The translations under genes and the position numbers were made by a program. From assembly GCF_031846585.1 (NCBI RefSeq), contig NZ_JAVRHK010000006.1, forward strand, positions 1 to 64,000: a stretch of DNA of 64,000 bases, written 5' to 3'. The stretch is from Autumnicola musiva. GTDB taxonomy: Bacteria; Bacteroidota; Bacteroidia; Flavobacteriales; Flavobacteriaceae. The first letter of the stretch is position 1. Each line of letters opens with the position of its first letter. A model generated the notes under the pieces. It searched no databases. It saw only the letters and a program-made list of their open reading frames with translations, and was not told the DNA's origin. Below, piece by piece: positions 1 to 7,648 of the stretch.

Positions 1-24
1 AGTAATTATTGACCTCCTCCCGAT

Positions 25-147
25 TTACGAACTGGTTAAAAGTAGAAAATCTGAGCTATTTTCTTTCTTTTCGATGTACTCATTTGGAGGCATATCTTTC
101 AATGAACTATGTGGCCTAAAACCATTATAGTCTTCCCTCCAATGGTC
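25..147 (-). pseudogene. IS3-family transposase, C-terminal remnant A
   Basis: Read on the minus strand, the frame ending at the stop codon at 25-27 encodes about 40 residues with the pattern WREDYN-x-x-RPHSSL followed by a PPNEY motif. This is the typical end of the rve integrase domain of IS3-family OrfB. The similarity stops at about position 141-147, where the frame runs into unrelated sequence belonging to the next remnant. Only the last tenth of a transposase remains, so it cannot be functional. Confidence 0.7.
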
Positions 148-164
148 ATGTAGGCTTACCCAAC

Positions 165-440
165 TTAAGACACAGCTAAATTCAATAAATTTTTATTGAT
201 ATCATTAACTTCAGGGAAGAATTCTTCCGCGAATCTAGGTTTATATTCTCTAGGAGATTTATTCCCTATTGATTGATGTGGATGGTTATTATTATAATCT
301 TCCATCCATTTATTGCTTAAAGATCTTAGTTGATGTAAATCATTAAACCAGTAAGCATCTAATATATCTTCTCTATAAAATCGATTTAATCGTTCTATAT
401 ATCCATTTTGCATTGGCTTACCCGGTCGTGACTGGAACTT
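165..440 (-). pseudogene. IS3-family transposase, C-terminal remnant B
   Basis: The last 90 or so residues of a second IS3-family OrfB. The frame reads through a SRPGKP-x-QNGYIERLNR motif, then a YNxxHPHQSIG motif and a SPREY box, which are classic C-terminal landmarks of the DDE integrase core and contain its final catalytic Glu (the E of YIE). An internal ATG lies at 411-413, but homology continues upstream of it to about 440, where the plus-strand ISAon1-like remnant begins. It is therefore a truncated copy, not a small gene. It differs in sequence and frame from remnant A. Confidence 0.75.
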
Positions 441-459
441 AGTAGCACAGGGAACCCGA

Positions 460-999
460 ATGACCGTCGAGTTCGCTGCTTTTTACCGCTGGGAAGCTAT
501 AGATATGGAAAATGAACAGATCAAACAAGCTAGGTTAAAGCAAAAAGGTTTTAATCCGGAAATATTTAAAAATGGTGATACCAGAAAACAATTATTAGCA
601 CGTTCCCGTTACCTGCTCTATAAAGCTCCTTCGAATTGGACAGAGAACCAATCCCTACGCAGTAAAATACTCTTTGAACAATACCCAGACATAAAGCTTG
701 CGTTTAATCTTGTACAAAGGCTTAGAAATATGTTTAACAATGCTAAATCAAAAGAAAGGGCCTATACAAAACTAGCCCACTGGTACAAGGATGTAGAGGA
801 TAAGGGGTTTAAGGCTTTTAATACCATAGCCAAAACCATTACCCTTAATTACAGGTCTATTCTCAATTACTTTATCAATAGAAGTACGAATGCTTCAGCA
901 GAATCCTTTAATGCAAAGATAAAAGCGTTTAGGGCTCAGTTTAGAGGAGTGAAAAATATAGAATTCTTCCTATATAGATTGACTACAATTTTTGCTTAA
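460..999 (+). pseudogene. ISAon1-like transposase, C-terminal remnant
   Basis: An open frame of 179 codons matches the C-terminal half of ISAon1-type (DDE_Tnp_ISL3-like) transposases of Bacteroidota. Landmarks are a RWEAID box, a NGDT-x-KQLLARSRYLLYK block, a W-x-KDVE-x-GFKAFNTIA block and the terminal NRSTNASAESFNAKIKAFR motif with its conserved Glu. Recognisable similarity starts at the RWEAID box near 487. The first residues after the ATG at 460 look like read-through of junction DNA. Full-length relatives are roughly twice as long, so the N-terminal DNA-binding region and the first catalytic Asp residues are missing. Confidence 0.8.
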
Positions 1000-1052
1000 A
1001 CACAACAATTGGGCTTGATCCGATTTTCTTTTATTTTGTACCCACTAAATGC

Positions 1053-1083
1053 AAAAGGCTTTCCGATTTCTCGAAAAGCCTTT
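1053..1083 (-). terminator. Terminator downstream of tRNA-Met
   Basis: A 9-bp perfect stem (AAAGGCTTT and AAAGCCTTT) encloses a 12-nt loop just downstream of the tRNA 3' end on the minus strand. The 3' arm ends in a short U run on that strand. It separates the tRNA unit from the transposase debris. Confidence 0.6.
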
Positions 1084-1090
1084 ATTTTAC

Positions 1091-1167
1091 TGGTAGCGAG
1101 ACCGAGATTTGAACTCGGGACCTCCGGGTTATGAATCCGACGCTCTAACCAACTGAGCTACCTCGCC
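1091..1167 (-). tRNA. tRNA-Met (CAU anticodon)
   Basis: The minus strand gives a 77-nt cloverleaf including an encoded CCA end (1091-1093). It has a GGCGAGG acceptor arm, the D-loop sequence AGCTCAGTTGGTTAGAGC, a CAU anticodon in the context GGATTCATAACCC, a GTTCAAATC T-loop, and acceptor pairing with two G:U wobbles. CAU is read here as elongator Met. A lysidine-modified tRNA-Ile2 also carries CAU, and initiator tRNA would normally have three G:C pairs in the anticodon stem, which this lacks. The insertion-sequence debris is immediately downstream. Confidence 0.9.
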
Positions 1168-1239
1168 TTATTTATGAATAGTCAATACTTGATGGGTGTT
1201 GACTTTTTCAGCATTTAACAGTCTTTGTAAATGCGGGTG

Positions 1240-1269
1240 CAAATATAGAAACAATTTCAATTGCCGCAA
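1240..1269 (-). promoter_or_regulatory. Predicted Bacteroidota promoter for tRNA-Met
   Basis: On the minus strand a TATATTTG -7 box (1240-1247) is preceded by a TTG -33 element (1267-1269) at 19-nt spacing. This matches the known Bacteroidota sigma-ABfr promoter consensus. The implied start lies about 65 nt upstream of the mature tRNA 5' end. Confidence 0.55.
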
Positions 1270-1352
1270 ATAATAAAATCTAAAATATTTAAATCTTTTC
1301 TTTTTAATCTTTCTAATTAATATCTATATTGGCGCAAATCAAAAATCAAGAA

Positions 1353-1739
1353 ATGGAAGAAAAGATCAAGTACGAAATGGAGTTTCCTATTCACGCTTCT
1401 CCTTCTTTATTATACCAATATATTTCTACGCCTTCGGGACTAAGTGAGTGGTATGCAGATAATGTAAATTCCCGTGGAGAAATCTTTACTTTTATATGGG
1501 AAGGAAGTGAGGAAAAAGCTAAATTGGTTAGTAAAAAAAGCGATGAGCGTATCAAATTCAGGTGGATAGAGGAAGAGGATACTCCATATTATTTTGAAAT
1601 CAGAATCCAGGTTGATGATATAACCAAAGATGTTTCTATAATGGTTACCGATTATGCTGAAGAGGATGAAGTTGAGGAAAATAAAATGCTTTGGGAGAAT
1701 ATGATTTCAGATTTAAAACAGGTATTAGGATCAGTTTAA
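1353..1739 (+). CDS. START-like domain protein (AHSA1-like)
   Basis: A 128-residue protein of the START-like (SRPBCC/AHSA1-type) family that is nearly universal in Flavobacteriia. The fold is a helix-grip with a hydrophobic cavity. Here the N-terminal MEFPIHASPSLLYQYISTP segment and the GLSEWYAD helix are the recognisable landmarks, followed by acidic beta strands (FTFIWEG, IKFRWIEEED). The frame is open upstream to a TTG at 1329, but the ATG at 1353 fits the family start. Ligand and role are unknown; the acidic, compact, single-domain form suggests a cytoplasmic ligand-binding or chaperone-cofactor-like protein. The aminotransferase gene follows 51 bp downstream behind its own promoter. Confidence 0.85.
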   Translation: MEEKIKYEMEFPIHASPSLLYQYISTPSGLSEWYADNVNSRGEIFTFIWEGSEEKAKLVSKKSDERIKFRWIEEEDTPYYFEIRIQVDDITKDVSIMVTDYAEEDEVEENKMLWENMISDLKQVLGSV

Positions 1740-1757
1740 TATTCCTGATATAAATAT

Positions 1758-1789
1758 TACCTTTGCCCCGCTAAATACGGGGCTTTTTT
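1758..1789 (+). promoter_or_regulatory. Promoter -7 box plus hairpin abutting the aminotransferase start
   Basis: A TACCTTTG box (1758-1765) fits the Bacteroidota -7 consensus. Directly behind it, a CCCCG...CGGGG stem and a T7 run (about 1766-1789) end one base before the ATG at 1791. It looks like an intrinsic terminator for the upstream START-like gene, but transcription from the -7 box would start inside or next to the hairpin, so the next mRNA would be nearly leaderless. Confidence 0.45.
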
Positions 1790-1790
1790 T

Positions 1791-2636
1791 ATGATAAATC
1801 TAAACGGAGAACTACTCGAAGAAAAAAATGCAAATCTTTCGGTTTATAACCGCGGCTTTACCTATGGAGATTCGGTTTTTGAAACCATAAGGGTTATAAA
1901 TGGAAAAATCATGTTTTGGGAAGATCATTATTTTAGATTAATGTCTTCTATGCGGATAATGAGGATGGAAATTCCACCTTCTTTTTCTCCTGAATTTCTG
2001 GAAGAGGAAATTAAAGCTTTAGTTAGTGCTAATAATCTTTCATCATCTCCCGCCCGTGTCCGATTTTCAGTTTATAGGAAAGAAGGTGGGTATTATACAC
2101 CTACTACAAGAGAAGTGGGTTATGTGACAACCTGCTCATTACTTGAAAATGCCTTTTATCTCTTCAATGAGGAACCTTATGAAATTGAGCTGTTTAAAAA
2201 TCATTATATAAATAGTGGAATTCTTTCTACTATAAAATCAAATAACAGAGCTATAAATACCCTGGGAAGTATTTTTGCCAGTGAAAATGCTTACAATAAC
2301 TGTTTACTTTTGAATGAAAAGAAAAATGTGGTGGAAGCTCTTAATGGGAATATTTTTTTAGTGAAAGATAATATTATTAAAACACCGCCCTTAAATGACG
2401 GCGCTTTAAATGGCATAATAAGAAAACAACTATTAAGTATCATCAAAAAACTACCAGAATTTGCCCTGGAAGAAATTTCAATTTCACCTTTTGAGCTGCA
2501 GAAAGCGGATGAGCTTTTTATTACAAATATTGCCGTGGGAATTCAACCAGTTAGTAAATACCGGAAGAAGATTTTTGACAGCAAAACATCAAAAACATTA
2601 CTCTCAAAACTTAATGTTAAAGCACGCCTGGGCTAG
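1791..2636 (+). CDS. Class IV PLP-dependent aminotransferase
   Basis: A 281-residue fold-type IV PLP enzyme, the family that includes branched-chain aminotransferase, D-amino acid aminotransferase and 4-amino-4-deoxychorismate lyase (PabC). Landmarks are the N-terminal NRGFTYGDSVFETIR block, Lys149 in STIKSNNRAIN as the Schiff-base lysine, a VEALNGNIF block that binds the cofactor, and a late ELFITNIAVGIQPV segment. The size fits PabC/DAAT-like members better than the roughly 350-residue IlvE enzymes seen in this phylum, so aminodeoxychorismate lyase is a reasonable guess, but substrate cannot be fixed from sequence. Its stop codon overlaps the convergent YqgE stop in a shared CTAG. Confidence 0.8.
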   Translation: MINLNGELLEEKNANLSVYNRGFTYGDSVFETIRVINGKIMFWEDHYFRLMSSMRIMRMEIPPSFSPEFLEEEIKALVSANNLSSSPARVRFSVYRKEGGYYTPTTREVGYVTTCSLLENAFYLFNEEPYEIELFKNHYINSGILSTIKSNNRAINTLGSIFASENAYNNCLLLNEKKNVVEALNGNIFLVKDNIIKTPPLNDGALNGIIRKQLLSIIKKLPEFALEEISISPFELQKADELFITNIAVGIQPVSKYRKKIFDSKTSKTLLSKLNVKARLG

Positions 2637-3193
2637 TTATAACTTGGGTTTTCAGGGGCATTGCACCATAATAGATATTCTCCGCCAAGTTGGAGCATTT
2701 TATCCTTCCAGAAGGAACGGTAAGGCCTCTCAATTAAGTTAGTACTCTCTTCATTAGTTGTCACAATCCAGGAATGTGAATCCAGTTCAGCATTTAATTG
2801 ATCAGCATCCCAACCTGAATATCCCAGGAAGAATTTAATCTGGTTTTCAGGTAGAAGTCCTTTTATAATCAATTCTTTAACCGCTTCAAAGTTACCTCCC
2901 CAGTAAATGCCGCTGGCAATTTCAACGCTGTCGGGGATAAGTTCAGGTACTTTATGTATAAAATAAAGATTGTCCTGCTCCACAGGACCGCCATTATAAA
3001 TTTTATATGGCACCTGAAGTTCAGGAATAAGATCCCTGAGTGTAAATTCGTGAATTTTATTAAGGATAAAACCTACAGATCCGGTATCGGAATGATTAGC
3101 TAACAGCACCACCGAACGGTTGAATGCCACGTCCCCGAAAATTGTAGGCTCTGCCACTAGCAGATGTCCTTTGGCTGGTTTTAAAGCTATCAT
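2633..3193 (-). CDS. YqgE/AlgH family protein
   Basis: A 186-residue member of the UPF0301 (YqgE/AlgH) family, whose biochemical role is still undefined. Landmarks in order are KGHLLVAEP near the N-terminus, the FNRSVVLLANH motif, a SVGFILNK segment, the NGGPVEQD motif, and the C-terminal FLGYSGWDADQL motif. Length is typical. It is a single cytoplasmic domain with no signal peptide. It converges on the aminotransferase gene with a 4-bp overlap: both stop codons are TAG and both are read from the palindrome CTAG at 2633-2636. The gene is transcribed away from hup, which lies about 120 bp upstream on the same strand. Confidence 0.92.
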   Translation of the reverse strand: MIALKPAKGHLLVAEPTIFGDVAFNRSVVLLANHSDTGSVGFILNKIHEFTLRDLIPELQVPYKIYNGGPVEQDNLYFIHKVPELIPDSVEIASGIYWGGNFEAVKELIIKGLLPENQIKFFLGYSGWDADQLNAELDSHSWIVTTNEESTNLIERPYRSFWKDKMLQLGGEYLLWCNAPENPSYN

Positions 3194-3263
3194 AAATGGG
3201 TTCTTTTTAACTAATCTACTTATTTATTTAAAAAAATCAAATCATTCTCATAAAATTTTTAAT

Positions 3264-3290
3264 AAAAAAAGCCTCCCAAAGGGGAGGCCT
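3264..3290 (-). terminator. Strong intrinsic terminator after hup
   Basis: A GCCTCCC (3271-3277) and GGGGAGGC (3281-3288) stem with a tight AAA loop is followed on the minus strand by a run of seven U. It lies just past the HU stop codon, so it should end the hup transcript before yqgE. Confidence 0.85.
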
Positions 3291-3315
3291 AAAGATTTTT
3301 TACTAATGTAGATTA

Positions 3316-3588
3316 TTAGTTTACAGCTTTTTGCAAATCTGCTCCAGCTTTAAATTTTACTACATTTTTAGCAGCGATTTTAATGGTTTTACCTGTTTGA
3401 GGATTTCTACCTTCACGTGCAGCTCTTTTAGATACAGACCAGGATCCAAATCCTACTAGGGAAACTCTGTCTCCCTTTTTAAGAGAAGTTTCGATATTCT
3501 CCAGGAAAGATTCTAAGGCTTTTTTTGCTGCAGCTTTTGAAATTCCAGCATTTTCAGCCATTGCATCGATTAAATCAGTTTTGTTCAT
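3316..3588 (-). CDS. hup: HU-family DNA-binding protein
   Basis: A 90-residue HU/IHF-type nucleoid protein of canonical length. It has the N-terminal MNKTDLIDAMAENAG helix, the VGFGSWSV turn, the beta-arm with the RNPQTGKTI signature that inserts into the DNA minor groove, and a C-terminal FKAGADLQKAVN helix. It acts as a homodimer or heterodimer that bends and compacts DNA. The gene is monocistronic by context, with a strong terminator on one side and a well-formed promoter on the other. It can be told from IHF by the arm sequence and the absence of an IHF-type extension. Confidence 0.97.
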   Translation of the reverse strand: MNKTDLIDAMAENAGISKAAAKKALESFLENIETSLKKGDRVSLVGFGSWSVSKRAAREGRNPQTGKTIKIAAKNVVKFKAGADLQKAVN

Positions 3589-3640
3589 AATTCGAAATTT
3601 AAATTGAGTTGTTGGTTAAACATTCTGTTACATTGCATTA

Positions 3641-3670
3641 CAAATTTATATGGATTTCCCGGCCATGCAA
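3641..3670 (-). promoter_or_regulatory. Predicted promoter of hup
   Basis: On the minus strand a TAAATTTG -7 box (3641-3648) lies 19 nt downstream of a TTG -33 element (3668-3670), matching the Bacteroidota consensus. The implied 5' UTR is about 45 nt. Confidence 0.6.
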
Positions 3671-3774
3671 GTAATATCAAGGGAAAAGCAGATTATTGTT
3701 AATAACTTTAACCTTTTGTTAATAAAGAAGCGTTAAAAAGATTGACTTTTTATGATTTCAGTAGCCATAAGGCC

Positions 3775-4722
3775 TCAGCGCATTTTTGCTTCAGAATTAA
3801 AGGTGTAGCCATTTAATAGTTCTTTTACCTCCATTTTTCTTTTTCCCGGTAATTGAATTTCTTTTATATTAACAGAACCATCTTTTGCTGCAACAACCAT
3901 CTTTTTTTCTTCTATTAGAACACTACCAGGTTCATTTTTATGTTCATGTTTTATCTTTTCGATATCAAAAACTTTCACCTTAAATTCTTCGGAAAAATTT
4001 TCCAAAATACACCATGCGGCAGGATAGGGATTTAAGCCCCTTATAAGATTATGAATTTCGTCAACAGGTTTTTGCCAGTCAATTTTAGTATTTTTCCTGG
4101 TAAGTTTTGGAGCGGCTTTTAGTGTTTCACTTTCTTCCTGAAGTGTGGTTTTTATTTTTTTATTTTGAATAAGCTCAAGTGTTTTTACAACCAGCCTGGC
4201 CCCGTTCTCCATTAACCTGTCGTGAAGCTGCCCCACGTTTTCATTTTCTCCAATGCTAAGCTTTTCCTGAAGGATCATGGCACCTGTGTCAATCTTGTCG
4301 TCTATAAAGAAAGTAGAAACGCCTGTCTCACGGTCTCCGTTTATTATACTCCAGTTAATGGGGGCAGCGCCACGATACTGGGGCAGGAGGGAAGCATGCA
4401 GATTAAAGGTCCCAAATCTGGGTAAAGCCCAAACGGTTTGGGGTAACATTCTGAAAGCAACCACTACCTGTACATCCGGTTCTAAAGCTTTTAGCTCCTT
4501 CAGAAATTCTTCAGATTTTAGATTTGTAGGCTGAAGAATCTTTAAATTTTCTTCCTTGGCATATTTTTTTACATCACTTTGCTGAAGTTTTCTTCCTCTT
4601 CCCGCAGGCTTATCTGGAGCGGTGATTACTCCCACTACCTTATATTTGGCTTCGATAATAGCCTTAAGGCTACTTACTGCAAAACCGGGAGTGCCCATAA
4701 AAACAATTCTAATATCTTTCAT
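3775..4722 (-). CDS. fmt: Methionyl-tRNA formyltransferase
   Basis: A 315-residue Fmt that formylates the initiator Met-tRNA using 10-formyl-tetrahydrofolate. The N-terminal Rossmann domain starts RIVFMGTPGFAV. The catalytic region carries NLHASLLPQYRGAAPINW, with the conserved Asn-His pair and the SLLP loop, and then DTGAMI with the catalytic Asp. The C-terminal OB-like domain recognises the tRNA. Length is normal for the family. Its ATG lies inside the end of recQ (14-bp overlap), so it is probably translationally coupled as the last gene of an ATPase-recQ-fmt operon. Confidence 0.97.
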   Translation of the reverse strand: MKDIRIVFMGTPGFAVSSLKAIIEAKYKVVGVITAPDKPAGRGRKLQQSDVKKYAKEENLKILQPTNLKSEEFLKELKALEPDVQVVVAFRMLPQTVWALPRFGTFNLHASLLPQYRGAAPINWSIINGDRETGVSTFFIDDKIDTGAMILQEKLSIGENENVGQLHDRLMENGARLVVKTLELIQNKKIKTTLQEESETLKAAPKLTRKNTKIDWQKPVDEIHNLIRGLNPYPAAWCILENFSEEFKVKVFDIEKIKHEHKNEPGSVLIEEKKMVVAAKDGSVNIKEIQLPGKRKMEVKELLNGYTFNSEAKMR

Positions 4723-6622
4723 TTTTTATTAATTTAAATCTGTTGGATTCGATGCGGTCAATAATCCTTTTTTCGGTTAGTAATTGCAGCACCTTTAATA
4801 TATGTTGTTCGGGAAAAGTAATATTCTCAACAAGTTCCCGTGAGGTCAATTCCCTTTTTTTCAAAAGCGCTGCAATCTCTTTATAAATTTCGTTCATTTG
4901 CTCTTTGTTTAGCCTACTATTTTTTACAGAACATACAGAGCAAATTCCGCAGGGTATTTTCGGTTTTTCTCCGAAATAATTCAGCAATTGAAGGTTTCGG
5001 CAAACATCATTCTTGTTTACGTATTCTATCACCGCTTCAATTTTTTGCTTTTTATTTTGATGATGTAGCTTTATAAAAGCAGCAACCGGATTAATAGTGA
5101 TATCATCTTCTCTCGGAACAAGAAAATTAACGGAAGCATCGTTCTGGAAATATGCAAAATCTATAATCTGATCTCTTCCCAACTTTTTCAGGATATCTAT
5201 GGTTTCTTCTTCTGCCAGCCCAGCTTTTTTACAAACCGCGCCCAGGTTGATACTAATTTTATTTTCAAATATCCCGCCGTAAGTTCGTAAAATAGCCTTA
5301 ACAAGCTTATCGCTGGTAGAATTATCCCTTAGATAATAGGAAAGTTGTTTATCTGAAACTATAAATTGCAGTTCGGTTTTTCTTTGAAATTGCTGGGACA
5401 ACCTGATAATGCTGCACCGGTCAAGCATTTGCATTGCATTAAAGGTTTTAATGGAATTCAGCTCATATTGGGTGCAAAATTCTGAAAAATTGAAATCGTG
5501 ATTTTCGTTTTCTCCTTCTCCATAGGCTATTCTGAAATAAGAATTAAGTTTTTTATAAACCAGTTTTACGTCTTCCACTTTTGGCAGGTTTATCAAAAAC
5601 TGATTTTTTAGAACAGGAATATCCCCGGGATTGGTAACAATGGTAGCAACTGCCGGTTTTTCATCACGTCCTGCTCTTCCGGCCTCCTGGAAGTAACTCT
5701 CCAGGCTTTCCGGTAAATTCAGATGGATAACCTGCCGGACATCGGGTTTGTCTATGCCCATTCCAAATGCTGTGGTGGCCACCATAATATTAAAATCGTT
5801 GTTTAGCCATTTTTCAAGTCTAAGGGCTTTTTCTTCATTTTTCAATCCGCCGTGAAATGCTTCAGCACTGTGGCTATTTTTTCGCAGAAAAGTGGTAGTT
5901 TCCATAGTTGCATTCCTGCTGCGAACATATATTATAACACTCTCATTCTTTTTTTTCAGCAATTGTAATAACCGGTAATATTTATCTTCCGCATTAAGAA
6001 CATTATAAGCAATATTAGACCTTTCAAAGGATCTTTTTATCACAATGGCATTGGGGATTTGCAGTTCCGCTTTCATATCTTGAATCACTTCCGTGGTAGC
6101 TGTGGCGGTAAGTGCAGCAAATGGCGCTTCTGGTTTTAATTCCCGGAGCAATGAGATGTTCCTGTAAGCAGGCCTAAAATCGTGTCCCCATTGGGATATG
6201 CAATGCGCCTCATCTATAGCAACAAGATTTACATTCATTTGCTTTATACGTTGCTGTACAAGATCCTGTTGCAGGCGTTCAGGGGAAAGGTAAAGGAATT
6301 TATAATTTCCATAGATACAGTTATCCAGTTGTTTGTCTACATCATCATAACGCATCCCACCGGTAAGTGCCATTGCTTTAATGTTTTTTTGCTGAAGAGC
6401 ATTTACCTGATCTTTCATTAAAGCGATTAATGGTGAAACCACAATACAAATTCCCTCCTGAAGAAGAGCAGGAATCTGAAAACAGACAGATTTTCCTCCT
6501 CCTGTAGGTAAAAGGGCAATTACATCTTTTTTAGCAACAAGGGCTTCAATTACAGGTAATTGCTGGGGTCGGAATTCCAAATATCCCCAGTGCCTTTTTA
6601 ATATTTTGAGTGCTTTTTGCAA
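4709..6622 (-). CDS. recQ: ATP-dependent DNA helicase RecQ
   Basis: A 637-residue 3'-5' superfamily 2 helicase of the RecQ family, which processes forks and recombination intermediates. The helicase core occupies about residues 10-340, with Walker A PTGGGKS at 39-45, DEAH at 137-140, TATAT of motif III, and motif VI QEAGRAGRD at 312-320. A zinc-binding cluster follows late (Cys541, Cys558, Cys561, Cys564), then a C-terminal winged-helix-like segment. There is an unusually long stretch of about 200 residues between helicase core and zinc cluster. No HRDC domain is evident. It lies 2 bp downstream of the AAA ATPase gene and overlaps fmt. Confidence 0.95.
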   Translation of the reverse strand: MQKALKILKRHWGYLEFRPQQLPVIEALVAKKDVIALLPTGGGKSVCFQIPALLQEGICIVVSPLIALMKDQVNALQQKNIKAMALTGGMRYDDVDKQLDNCIYGNYKFLYLSPERLQQDLVQQRIKQMNVNLVAIDEAHCISQWGHDFRPAYRNISLLRELKPEAPFAALTATATTEVIQDMKAELQIPNAIVIKRSFERSNIAYNVLNAEDKYYRLLQLLKKKNESVIIYVRSRNATMETTTFLRKNSHSAEAFHGGLKNEEKALRLEKWLNNDFNIMVATTAFGMGIDKPDVRQVIHLNLPESLESYFQEAGRAGRDEKPAVATIVTNPGDIPVLKNQFLINLPKVEDVKLVYKKLNSYFRIAYGEGENENHDFNFSEFCTQYELNSIKTFNAMQMLDRCSIIRLSQQFQRKTELQFIVSDKQLSYYLRDNSTSDKLVKAILRTYGGIFENKISINLGAVCKKAGLAEEETIDILKKLGRDQIIDFAYFQNDASVNFLVPREDDITINPVAAFIKLHHQNKKQKIEAVIEYVNKNDVCRNLQLLNYFGEKPKIPCGICSVCSVKNSRLNKEQMNEIYKEIAALLKKRELTSRELVENITFPEQHILKVLQLLTEKRIIDRIESNRFKLIKNERY

Positions 6623-6624
6623 AT

Positions 6625-7164
6625 CTAATTCTCAAGCTTATTAAGTATAAAGTTAGTTCTTTCTTCCACACTGGCCTCGGGAACAATTACTGGTTGGTAT
6701 CCGTAGATTTTATAAGTGGTTTCAAGATATTCCGAAATCCTGCTGGCCTCATCAAAAGATTCATAACGTTCGTTATCGCTTTTATAAATAGACTTCCAGG
6801 GCGGAAGAATAAAAATGAAATCGTACCGGTAGTTTTCGCAAGGGGCAATGAACTCTTCCGCATATCTTGTATCAAAATAATCCATGTAAGCCAAAACATC
6901 AGGAATTCCTCTGTCTATAAAGATATGGTTCACAGGAAAATCTTCAGCTTCATGGAACTGGGAGATCCTTCCTTCGAGCAATTTTCTGCTAAATAACAGT
7001 GGATCCTCCAAAAAAAGCTGTTCAATCCCATGCAGTTGAGCTTCACGTATTACCTCCCTTGAAATTTCATGAAGGCAGGTTTGGCCGTTGTTTTCGAGTT
7101 GATGAACTATGGAAGATTTTCCGGTACCGGGACCGCCGGTAATAACTATCTTTTTCTTTTTCAC
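6625..7164 (-). CDS. AAA_28-type ATPase/kinase of unknown substrate
   Basis: A 179-residue P-loop protein of the AAA_28 family (related to the NadR kinase domain and Ttd14). The Walker A motif GGPGTGKSS sits at residues 10-18. An IFIDRGIPDVLAYMDY segment carries the Walker-B-like Asp and a kinase-like DRG motif. A FILPPWKSIYKSDNERYES segment provides the lid arginines, and the C-terminus holds GYQPVIVP. Homologues are common in Flavobacteriia but have no assigned substrate; a small-molecule kinase is plausible. It is the first gene of the apparent ATPase-recQ-fmt operon, with only 2 bp to recQ. Confidence 0.8.
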   Translation of the reverse strand: MKKKKIVITGGPGTGKSSIVHQLENNGQTCLHEISREVIREAQLHGIEQLFLEDPLLFSRKLLEGRISQFHEAEDFPVNHIFIDRGIPDVLAYMDYFDTRYAEEFIAPCENYRYDFIFILPPWKSIYKSDNERYESFDEASRISEYLETTYKIYGYQPVIVPEASVEERTNFILNKLEN

Positions 7165-7187
7165 GCGGCAAATTTCGTTAATTGAAA

Positions 7188-7222
7188 TTGATTATAAAAA
7201 TGAAAGCATTCTTGTATCTTTG
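7188..7222 (+). promoter_or_regulatory. Predicted promoter of the DUF493 gene
   Basis: A TATCTTTG -7 box (7215-7222) fits the Bacteroidota consensus exactly. An upstream TTG at 7188-7190 is the best -33 candidate, at a slightly long spacing of 24 nt. It lies in the short divergent gap between the ATPase operon and the DUF493 gene. Confidence 0.5.
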
Positions 7223-7243
7223 CACTTAAAATGAAGAAAAGTT

Positions 7244-7537
7244 ATGAGTGAAGCGGGAAACAGGGAAGAATTCTATAAAAAGCTGAAAAAACAATTACAG
7301 GATACTACAAAATGGCCTTCTGAATATCTTTATAAATTTATTGTTCCTACCAATAAGAAGGAGATTGAACAAATAGAAACCATATTTGATAATATGGGCG
7401 CAGTAATTAATACCAAACAGTCTAAAAATGGAAAATACACAAGTGTTTCCATAAATGTAAGGATGAAGAATCCAGATGCTGTTATTGAAAAATACAAGGA
7501 AATAGGAAGGGAAGTAAAAGGGGTTATTTCCCTGTAA
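7244..7537 (+). CDS. DUF493 (YbeD-like) protein
   Basis: A 97-residue ACT-like alpha/beta protein of the DUF493/YbeD family. The N-terminal half has FYKKLKKQLQDTTKWPSEYLYKFIVP, the family-typical pattern with WPSEYLYKFIVP as its core, followed by KYTSVSINVRMKNPDAVIEKYKEI in the C-terminal strand-helix. Function is unknown; in proteobacteria YbeD lies near lipoate synthesis genes, a context not repeated here. It has its own promoter and is followed by the DUF4290 gene 110 bp downstream. Confidence 0.85.
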   Translation: MSEAGNREEFYKKLKKQLQDTTKWPSEYLYKFIVPTNKKEIEQIETIFDNMGAVINTKQSKNGKYTSVSINVRMKNPDAVIEKYKEIGREVKGVISL

Positions 7538-7583
7538 GCTGGTAATACCAATAAAAGCCTCATTATTCTTATTTTCTTTAAAT

Positions 7584-7591
7584 TATATTTG
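7584..7591 (+). promoter_or_regulatory. Predicted -7 box upstream of the DUF4290-murA pair
   Basis: TATATTTG at 7584-7591 matches the Bacteroidota -7 consensus and would start transcription about 50 nt before the TTG start of the DUF4290 gene. No clear -33 element was found. Confidence 0.4.
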
Positions 7592-7648
7592 TTATTTTGC
7601 AACCTTATAAAACTTCTACACTTAAGTATCACCTTATAAATTTCAAAT

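Larger units (their letters stand above)
1..1025. mobile_element. Insertion-sequence graveyard of three truncated elements
   Basis: This stretch holds the 3' ends of three different transposase genes packed end to end: two IS3-type remnants on the minus strand and one ISAon1-type remnant on the plus strand. None keeps its N-terminal half, and no complete terminal inverted repeats could be paired, so it is read as nested or sequential insertions followed by decay. It lies next to the tRNA-Met gene. The left part of the story is outside the window. The right limit is approximate and is placed just after the ISAon1-like stop codon. Confidence 0.75.

Noticed and set aside
165..413. Independent 82-residue gene
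   Set aside because: Homology continues upstream of the internal ATG, so this is the tail of a truncated IS3 transposase.
1..1025. Intact insertion sequence or prophage edge
   Set aside because: All three transposase frames lack their 5' parts, and no integrase or phage structural gene is seen.
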